Made by a program: the position numbers and the translations under genes
The notes under the pieces: generated by a model
Told to the model about the DNA's origin: nothing
What the model saw: the letters and a program-made list of their open reading frames with translations, nothing else
Databases searched by the model: none
Shown: in pieces, positions 56,450-64,000 of the stretch
Layout: the number at the start of each line of letters is the position of its first letter
Numbering within the stretch: position 1 is the first letter of the stretch
From: Neoechinorhynchus agilis
Lineage: Eukaryota > Acanthocephala
Assembly (NCBI GenBank): GCA_051530055.1
Contig: CM121341.1
Span: forward strand, 15,314,001 to 15,378,000
DNA: 64,000 nucleotides
Direction: 5' to 3'

Positions 56450-59400
56450 ATTAAGAAAAACGATCCATACACTTGCCAGCATCTATCTTTGCTGAAGTTG
56501 TCTGGATGTCGGATGTTGAGGCAGGGAGGTGGGATTTGTCTTTGGAGTTTTACAGGAGAATGACAGATTAGGAGTCTTTCCTTGTTATCCGGCTATTAAG
56601 GAAAGATTGGGCTTGAGGGAAAAAAGATTTTCGGTAGAGGGTGGTATGAGCGAGGGGGGGGTGAAAAAGGTTGGGGTTTCGGGTGTCTACTAGGGACGTG
56701 TATTTAGAAATGAGGGAAGAAAATTGTGGAGGAGGTTGAAGAAGACGGAGGGCGTTTTTGGAGAAAATGGAGTGGAGGTGGGCGTCGAGGGGAGGGAGTG
56801 AAGTCCCGCATATTCTCGCTGCTCTCTTGTGGAAGGTTTCGAGGTAATGGAGAGCATTGGCGGAAAGGGCGAAGAAAGTGGGGAAAGCGTATGTAAGGAT
56901 AAGGAGGACGGCAGAGTGATAAAAGTGGGCAAGGTTTTTAGGGGAAACGTCGAGACGCCGGAGGAGTTTGAGGAGGTAAAGACGCGGGTTTGTTTTAGAG
57001 AGTGTAAATGAAATGTGGGAATCCCATTTAAGGTTCTCTTGTAAAATCAGGCCAAGTATTCGAAGAGAAGAGGAGCGTTGGGTGGGGAGAGGGAGAGGCT
57101 CGGGGATAAGGTTGCGTTTGGAAATGTGGGGGACATGCTCAAAAGATTTGGATAAATTTAGGGAGAGGTTTAGGGTGGAGAGCGAGGAAATGAGATGGTT
57201 TAGCTCGTCCATGGTAGTGGAGAGAGAGACGGAGATGCGATGGTAATGATTGTGAGGTCATAGGCATAGAGAAAATATTTGGTAGGAGGAGTGAGGGGAT
57301 GAAGGTCATTTAGAAAAATGTCAAAGCGGAGAGGGGAAAGTACGGCGCTTTGGTGGACCCCTCTAAATATGGGTAGAGAAGAGGAGCAAGAAGTTCCACA
57401 TTGGATATATTGTTTGCGTTTGGAGAGAAAAGAGGAAATCCAAGCGAGTTGCCAAGTTGGGAGGCCAAAGGAAGCACATGCTTGGAGGAGAAGGGAGTGA
57501 TCTACCGACTATAACGCCGTGGAAATATCCAGTTGCACGAGACGGACGATTGATTCTGGATTGGAATCTAAGCTGCGCAAAAGCGTATTGTAGATGCAGA
57601 GGAGGGCATCAGAACAAGAGTAATTGGGACGGAAAGCGAATTGGGAAGGGGAGATGTTTTTGAGGAAGAAGGAAAGTAGGAGGGTTTTAAAACATTTTTC
57701 TAAGATTTTAGAGAAAGGTGAGAGGATAGAGATGGGACGAAAGGATGTGGGGAAATCGGTTTATTGTTTTTGGGTAGGGACGACACGGGCTTCCTTAAGA
57801 CACGAGGGGAAAGAGCCCAATAGAACGCTAAGGTTCGCTACGTGCGTTAGAGGATCGATAAGTTCCGAGATGATGAAACGAATGGCCCAATTTGGGATAG
57901 TCGACGTAGGGGAAGAATGGCGGGGTAGGCGTTTAAATGATCTCTAAGATTTCGGGAGGTGAAACTAAGGAAGGGCATGTATGAATGGGCGGGTCCGAAA
58001 GTGAGAAGGGAGGTTGGGACAATGGAGAGGAGGTTTGGGGAGGACAGAGGTTTTTATTCATGGTGTTGAGGATTGAGAGGAGATCAGATTTGGGGAGAGA
58101 TGCGAAGGGGTGGATCTACCAAGAACAGTGACATTTTTTATTTCACGCCACAGTTTCGATTGGGAGCGGACGAGAGATGAGATGAGAAAAATAATTTGCG
58201 GGCTATACGGATGCGGTTTGTCAGTGTGGAGTGGAGGGAGGGGTAAGCGGGATTGCCTGATCGGAAAGCTTTGATGACCTGTATTTGGAGGGTTTTTAGA
58301 AAAGGCGAGAACGATGAAGGGTCGCGGTTCGATATTCGTATTGTTTTGCGAGGAAAGGAGGCCTTCATCGCAGATTCTATTAGATTTGACAAAGAGCCCA
58401 TTGCAATCGAGGGGTAAGAGCCAAAGATGGTTGAGCGGTTTTGCGTGATAAGAGAATTGACACATACAGCAAAGGCGTGGGTATGATGATCACGTTTATC
58501 CCAGACAACGTAGGGGTCGCAAAAAGAACGTTTTTGAGGTGATGAGGAGGAGAGAAGGATGGAACAATGGTCAGACGAGGCGATCGGGGGGAGTTTGGTA
58601 GTGCACGAGTATTGCCTGATGTTTGAGAAAATTTTATCAAGGCGGGAGGAGAAGCGTTTGGGGAAAGTAACGAGTTGGGAAAGATGAGAGAGCGAGGACG
58701 GGATCGGCAGTTTGTTAAAATCGCCCAATATGATGAAGTGATCCGAGGAAGTGGAAAGTAGGTTAGAAAATAGGTGGTCTATTTGTTGAAGTGTGTTGGG
58801 GATGTTTGAGGAAGGAGGGCGATAGAGGCCAGCGATAGAAATCTCACGTTGGCCATTGCGGAGGGGGAGATGAAGTTGGATGTGAGGCCATTCCAGATCG
58901 TCGGAGATGAAAAGGTAGGGTGAAGAGCAATGGTAAGGGAGAGAGGCGCGGATGAAGATCGATATGCCTCCCCCGTTTCGGAAGTCCTTTGTGAGGTGAA
59001 AAGCTTAAAAGTTTGGAAGGAAGGCAGATAATTTGCTATGGGGTGAGAGCCATGTTTCGGTAATTACAAGGATGTCGGCGTTGCAAGAAGAGGCCACCAT
59101 ATGGAGCTCATCCAGTTTGGGGAGGAGGCTGCGGATGTTAGAATAAAAGATTATTGGAAAGGGATGTTTAGAAGGGACATGAGGAATGGACACTGACGGC
59201 GAGGGTTGAAGCTGCGCAGAGAGAGGGGATGGGAGTTGACCGATGGGGTAGTTCGGGGGTAATGGATTCATGGGTGGACACTGTAGTGAGGGGTGATTTG
59301 AGTGTAGGGACCATAAGGGTGGGAACTGCGAGGATATTGGGAGTTGAAGAGGTGGTGGTAAGAGGTGAAGTAGTGTGCGCGTCCAAGGTATTTTTCGCTT

Positions 59401-60600
59401 CTGAGGAGCGAAGCGAAAATTTCCAGATTTGGTAGGGTGCGGATTAGTGGTTTTAGGCAGATGATAGATGAGTGGAGGCAGGGATGAGAGGGGTTTAGGA
59501 GGAGTTAGTTTACGATGCGAGGGATGCTTAATGTAGTCGTTGAAGGATGGTAGGGTTGTGTGCTTTTTACTGGAAAATCGAGGTACAGGAGCAAAAGTGG
59601 AAGGTTTTGATGGGCTAACGTTGAAACGTAATCGTAGAAGGATGGGAGGGGTTTATGGTTTTTTCTAGCGGTACGGGGTGCTAGAGAGGAGGCGGAGGAT
59701 TTAGATGAGGCCGAAGAGGAAGGGGGTTCGGTTTTAATGGCGGAGCAGAGTGAGACTCAGAGTGCAGGGACGAGGGAAAAGGGGTATGAGAGATGATAGG
59801 AACGGAATTAAGGAGGGGAGAAGGTTGTTGATGAAAATTCGAATTAGAGTGTGGAGAGGAGTCTTGGAAGGCGGAGACAACAATGGGTGGGTGGAAAGGA
59901 TTTAGAGAGTGAAGCGAGGGAGAAGAGGAGGTTTGGGGTGGGGAAACTGAAGATGTAAGGAGTTGGGTTTGGGGGTTTGGGAGTGGTTAGTATTGTGAAG
60001 GGGGGAAACCGGAGAACACGTTTTGAGCCAGGCGGCAGTACAGAAATCGCAAATGAATTTCCTGCCTGCTGCCCAAGTACTTGAGACAAATATTTGGGTT
60101 TTAACCTGACAATCGTCCATGTCACAGGGGACGAGTATGGTTGTTGGACGCTTTGGCCTCGGCATTGATCGCAAGTGTTTGTGACGGACGAGAGAGAAAA
60201 CGTTGTCGAGAGCGAGAACGTTGACGAGAGGGAGAACGTAGAGTTGACGAGAGAGAGAACGATTGAGTTGATGAGAGAGAGAACGATTGAGTTGATGAGA
60301 GAGAGAACGTTGAACGATTGAGTTCACGAGAGAGAGAACGTTGACCTTGACGAAAGAACGTTGACCTTGATGGAGAGAACGTTGGCCTTGACGAGAGAAC
60401 GTTGACATCTAATTCAGTGTATTTGTTGATTGTCGATGCACAATCAGTCACCATTCGAGGCTTACGCGCGTTACTTCGAACAATCAATACCTGCGCCACT
60501 TCTTTAACAAAGACTTTATCGAGTTTGGTCAAGAACCCTGATTGAGATTCGCTAAAAGACGAGGAGTCATCCCTCCATCCATTGCCATGCATTCAAGCGA
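56450..60600 (-). mobile_element. LINE C (-), Jockey/CR1-like with AP endonuclease, nested in the Gypsy fossil
   Basis: Strand composition is strikingly purine-rich on the plus strand, unlike its surroundings. On the minus strand, from the right: a first ORF region (60592 to about 59850) with a cysteine motif (CDMDDCQ...FICDFCTAAW); an endonuclease of the exonuclease-endonuclease-phosphatase fold (FYSNIRSLLPKLDEL, DILVITETWL at about 59165-59030; GDFNKLPIP and SSDHCSILLS at 58728-58570); reverse transcriptase motifs (HQSAVLSPLRFDIFLNDL and YAYDLTIIT, about 57360-57250); and the post-RT region (LRILGLILQENLKWDSHI, 57212-56568). The exact ends are uncertain. The frame is broken in several places. 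Confidence 0.8.
60180..60420 (-). repeat. Short tandem repeat in the first ORF region of LINE C
   Basis: Repeats of about 24 bp, GTTGA-GAGAGAGAGAAC, with variants. In one frame they encode a run of STQSFSLS-type repeats. This is local slippage at the 5' end of the LINE. Confidence 0.75.
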
Positions 60601-61798
60601 TCCATCTCCATCAAAAAATGAATTTTACTTCCTTGAACTTATTCATAAATGATCTTCCCAAAATTATATCGGTGCATAAATTTTTAAGCGCATACAGTTC
60701 GACATTTTCATAGATAATCCCTTTGTATTTAATGGTGCTCCGTTCCATATACCAAAAGCTAATCTTACCGGCATTTGTCTGTATATCATTTTGAGATTAA
60801 GTTGCTTTACGAGCTGATCATCGATGAAGCTCTGAGAACTTCCAGTATCGAAAAGAACAGACAAATTGTCATTGTTATTTATTGTGATTGTTTGCGATGT
60901 TCGACGAGAATCATTTTCAATTGCTAGTAACGAGATTGTGGCTATCTTTGACATGGTCCTACATACTCTTAAGTAATGGCCAATCTTCTGGCATTTGTTA
61001 CATTTGGAATCTTTTGCAGGGCATATTGATCTGGGATGGCGTCTATTCCCACAGAAAAAACACGTTTGTTTGTTGTAATTGACGGCTAGACATTCAGGAG
61101 CTTTGGTTTCATGGTTGTTAAGTGTTTCCGTAATTTCGTTTTGAATACGGTTGCAATGGTTGGTTTCATTTTTCCGATGTAATTGTATTGATTGGTATTG
61201 AAATTGCGGCAATCGGCTTCATCTTGTTCCATAATATCGCTTCCTCTAAGGATATATTCGCTTTTTCGAGCAGCTTTTGTCTCATTTTGTCGGAGCATAG
61301 CCCAGCAATTAATGACTCCCTTATTGCTTCCTCCTTTTGCCTCATCCGCGGTTATGTCCTTAAACTGGCAATTATTACCTAATAATCTAAGTTCGGTCAC
61401 GTTATTCCTTTATGGACTCTGATTCAGCCTGTCGTCGAGTTATTAGTCGATACCTAGCTGCAACGACATTTGTGATTCTGCAGTATGCTTTTTTTAAACA
61501 GTTTGTTGCCTCTTCATTTGTTTTGCATGATTTGATTTGAGCATACACCCTCGATCCAACGCAGTTTATCAATGAATCAATTTTCCTTTGTCATCAATTT
61601 CAAGATCTTCGATATAATTCTCAAAAGTCGTAAACCAGTGTTCGAATATTTCATGAGAGTTGCTATCGCTTGGTACTGTGGGTAGGTAATCTATCGGATT
61701 TCAATAGATTATCGGTGACTTTAAGCATGGTTGTCTCGAGCGTACCTGAGATGAATTTCTTTGCTTCTTGTTGTTCAACGTTTTTTTGTTTAATAAAT

Positions 61799-61949
61799 TG
61801 TACTGCACTTGGAGAGTTTTATTAAACAAAAACAACGTTCGAATAATTAACGACAATTTAACTGTGCAAAAAGGTACTAAACCGATCGATAATGTAATCG
61901 ACCGTATGCACGTATTTACGACCGATTACGGATGACCACTTTTATCACA
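61799..61949 (-). repeat. Right LTR of the Gypsy fossil
   Basis: 151 bp, same ends as the left LTR and followed by the AACCC duplication. Relative to the left LTR it carries an extra stretch near 61845. In minus-strand orientation this is the 5' LTR. Confidence 0.85.
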
Positions 61950-62399
61950 AACCCCAAACTGCCTTCTATCCCCATCAACAAAAAGAATACACTTGTAAAA
62001 TACTACTTGATTTTTCCAGCCGTATGATTGATTGATCAGGCTTTGTTTTTAAATGGACATTTGAGCCGACTGCGCATGGAGATGTGAAGTGTGTGTTAAA
62101 CTAACGAAATTGAAGTATGGAAAGTTCGTCCCGCCTCTTAAGAAATTCCGTGGCTTTGTCGAGCTGATGTTCAGAACTCCTCTTCGCCATCTTCTTCCAA
62201 CCGCCCGTGATATAGATAGTACCTCGTCGTTAGATAGTTCCACGGGGTCCTTGGCCAAAAACCTAACTCACGTGGAGAGTTTTTCCCCGTCCCAATGGGA
62301 CTCTGAGTGGTGTGTTGCCCATGGTATGGCCATTATTTTGCGTCTGGATTCAGTAAGTTACGCAGAACCTCTATCCTAACACAATTTACAATCACTGCA

Positions 62400-64000
62400 C
62401 CACATCAGACACCACAGAATATTTCAAGCCTACACCTGAAACTTTTGTCAACCCGGCGAAACTCCCTTTAGTTTCGTCATACGAAGTACTACAGTATCTC
62501 AAGAAATTACCTCGAAACTCGTCCTCTCAATCTGAAATCCCAAACTGAGCTCTTCGCTACATCATCCACGAACTCATCGACCATCTTTCCCATATTATAA
62601 ACCACAGTTTTTATATGGCATCTATTTACCCCTCATGCCTAAAAACTGGTAAAGTTATCCTTCTTTCAAAAACGGACATCCTATTTCGGCCGAATCATTC
62701 CGTCCAATGTCCATGTTCCCCGCTCTTTCAAAAATCATCGAAAAATGTAAAATCTCGCCTTCTTTCACTTCTTTACGAAATGTTATCGCCCCTACAATTA
62801 GGCTTGCAACCGATGCCCTACTTTGCATTTACGACATGCTTGTACGTAACCTCGACAATAATCCCTCCCACGTTACCCGTCTAATTCAACTGGGCTTATC
62901 GAAAACATTCGACTCCGTGGACCATTCACTCCTTCTTCGGGCCTGCTCAGATTTTGGTCTCAAATGGTGGCAGATCCGCTGGCTTGAATCTTATCTGCAC
63001 AATTGCAAACAATACATTCATTGACGTTGCACTTCCTATATCAGCATATCCCTCACCAAGGGCGTACCTCAAGGTAGTGTGATGTCCCCACTTCGCTTCA
63101 ATATTTTCCTAAACGACCTCAAGCCTCTCTCCTCTTATTCTAAACTTTTCTTATGCGCCGACGATCTCAACCTCATTACCTATTCACTACCTCTCCCTCT
63201 CCTTAACATGTAACGAAATCATCCACATAAAAGATTTCTGCACCACTTACAAAACTCCACCTGAATTTCTCTAAATGCTTCGAAATGATCCCGTTGCTCT
63301 CCCGCAACCCCACATCATCCCCAGAGCTTCTAAATGACATCGTACGAGTAACCTCCCTAAGAATTCTAAGTATCCAATTTCAATCAAACTTGAAATGGGA
63401 CTCGCGCATCACTCTGTCCCTCAAACACAACACTTTTAAAAATTGTCGTCTCAAAGGCCTCTGACATTTAGGAATCCCTTCACCGATCTCTACAAATTTT
63501 ACTTCTGCTTTATTTTACCTTCCCTCACCTACGGTTATCTCGTATTTAGCAACATTTCCAAATCGCTAATCCGCCGTCTTGAAATTCTTCACAAAATAGC
63601 ATCTAAAATTTGCACAGTTGACTTTTCCCCTCGTACCGAATGCCTTGATGCTACTTTCACAAAACAATCAAAACGCCTCTCAACCCTACCACCACAATTT
63701 CTTCCACATATCGCTCCCTTTTCACACGCGCACAACACTCGTAATCCTAATTCGTTTCACCCTCCTATACCTCGCACCTCACTATATCTACGCTCCTTTT
63801 TCCATGCTGCCCAATCTTCTCTCGAATATCGGATCTTGAAATGTTTCTGAGGAGAGACCAACCTTACAAGTTCTCCTGCAAATAATAAACTCCAATTCTC
63901 ACCAGAATGGACCTTCCTACTCGATCGGATATTCTACAACGAACGGACACATCCTCACCCGAACGAACTGTCCACGACTGGGTAGTCCCACCCGAATAGA
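62400..64000 (+). mobile_element. LINE B (+), Jockey/CR1-like, running off the right edge
   Basis: The most complete LINE B in the window: PAKLPLVSSYEVLQYLKKLP, YIIHELIDHLSHIINHSFYM, MFPALSKIIEKC, LIQLGLSKTFDSVDHSLLLR, WQIRWLESYLHNCKQYI, an altered catalytic box near 63150, LPSLTYGYLVFSNISKSLIR, RRLEILHKIASKICTVDF, and the end AAQSSLEYRILKCF at 63850. The 3' tail follows with CCCACCCGAATAGA at the window end. Its 5' limit is unclear; 61955-62400 contains a 96-codon plus-strand frame (62089-62379) that may be part of it. The frame is broken at several places. Confidence 0.8.

Larger units (their letters stand above)
54167..61949 (-). mobile_element. Gypsy-type LTR retrotransposon fossil, interrupted by a LINE
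   Basis: Bounded by short LTRs (54167-54302 and 61799-61949) and a 5-bp target duplication AACCC (54162-54166 and 61950-61954). On the minus strand, in order, it has a gag-like region with two zinc knuckles (about 61080-60960), an aspartic protease (LFDTGSSQSFID, about 60850), then, past an inserted LINE, reverse transcriptase (about 56400-55900), RNase H (about 55750-55450) and integrase (about 55400-54650). Part of the region between protease and reverse transcriptase is not recognisable around the insertion. The element is broken, with several breaks besides the LINE. The two LTRs differ at roughly a tenth of positions plus indels, so the insertion is not recent. Confidence 0.9.

Noticed and set aside
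56829-57947. Plus-strand ORFs within LINE C
   Set aside because: Purine-rich shadows of the minus-strand LINE coding sequence.

Overview
The window is animal nuclear DNA: AT-rich, with spliced genes, metazoan gene families and many retroelements. Introns that can be placed from reading frame and protein similarity are mostly 41-68 nt, with a few of 225-700 nt. Several start codons sit directly behind a 3' splice-site-like TAG or AAG, as expected if a spliced leader is added in trans. Small introns, possible trans-splicing and abundant Penelope-like elements recall nematodes or appendicularians, but nothing fixes the species.

Host genes, left to right: a leucine-rich-repeat type I membrane protein (3565-5368, +); URM1 (8976-9332, +) followed by NDUFA13/GRIM-19 (9584-10143, +); RBBP6 (11093-13909, -) divergent from a MYST acetyltransferase (14978-16837, +) across 1.07 kb with three perfect CRE palindromes; a beta-propeller-like ORF (22587-23312, -); exosome subunit RRP4/EXOSC2 (24653-25543, -); an unrecognised 224-aa ORF (26462-27136, +); PCMT (28721-29469, +); an SFT2 vesicle protein with five exons (30523-31224, -); an unrecognised secreted EGF-like protein (39740-41523, -); a TANGO1/cTAGE5-like coiled-coil membrane protein (42474-44390, -); adenylosuccinate synthetase with eight exons (47368-49730, -); and a coiled-coil protein (53297-54128, +). 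They are unrelated housekeeping and cell-biology genes; only URM1-NDUFA13 and RBBP6-MYST have suggestive spacing.

Repeats fill the rest. 17023-22127 is a tandem array of about 15 units of 348 bp whose minus strand resembles an HP1 chromo-shadow domain. Penelope-like elements lie at 5718-7850 and 49990-51420, with small inverted end-units at 10748-10895, 29838-30066 and 51906-52035. A family of small fold-back elements (10285, 10485, 26150, 44866, 48093) carries hammerhead-like motifs and UUCG hairpins. tRNA-derived SINEs cluster at 32518-33650. 33775-39062 is a triple nest of non-LTR retrotransposons. 45042-46262 is a chimera of a host-gene fragment and a LINE. 54167-61949 is an old Gypsy-type LTR element with a LINE of about 4 kb inside it, and another LINE runs off the right edge.

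The points most worth a second look are two host genes (NDUFA13, ADSS) whose reading frames need removal of a 51-53-nt piece lacking GT-AG ends (in NDUFA13 with an 11-bp hairpin), the hammerhead-like motifs in small elements, and the chromo-shadow-like satellite.
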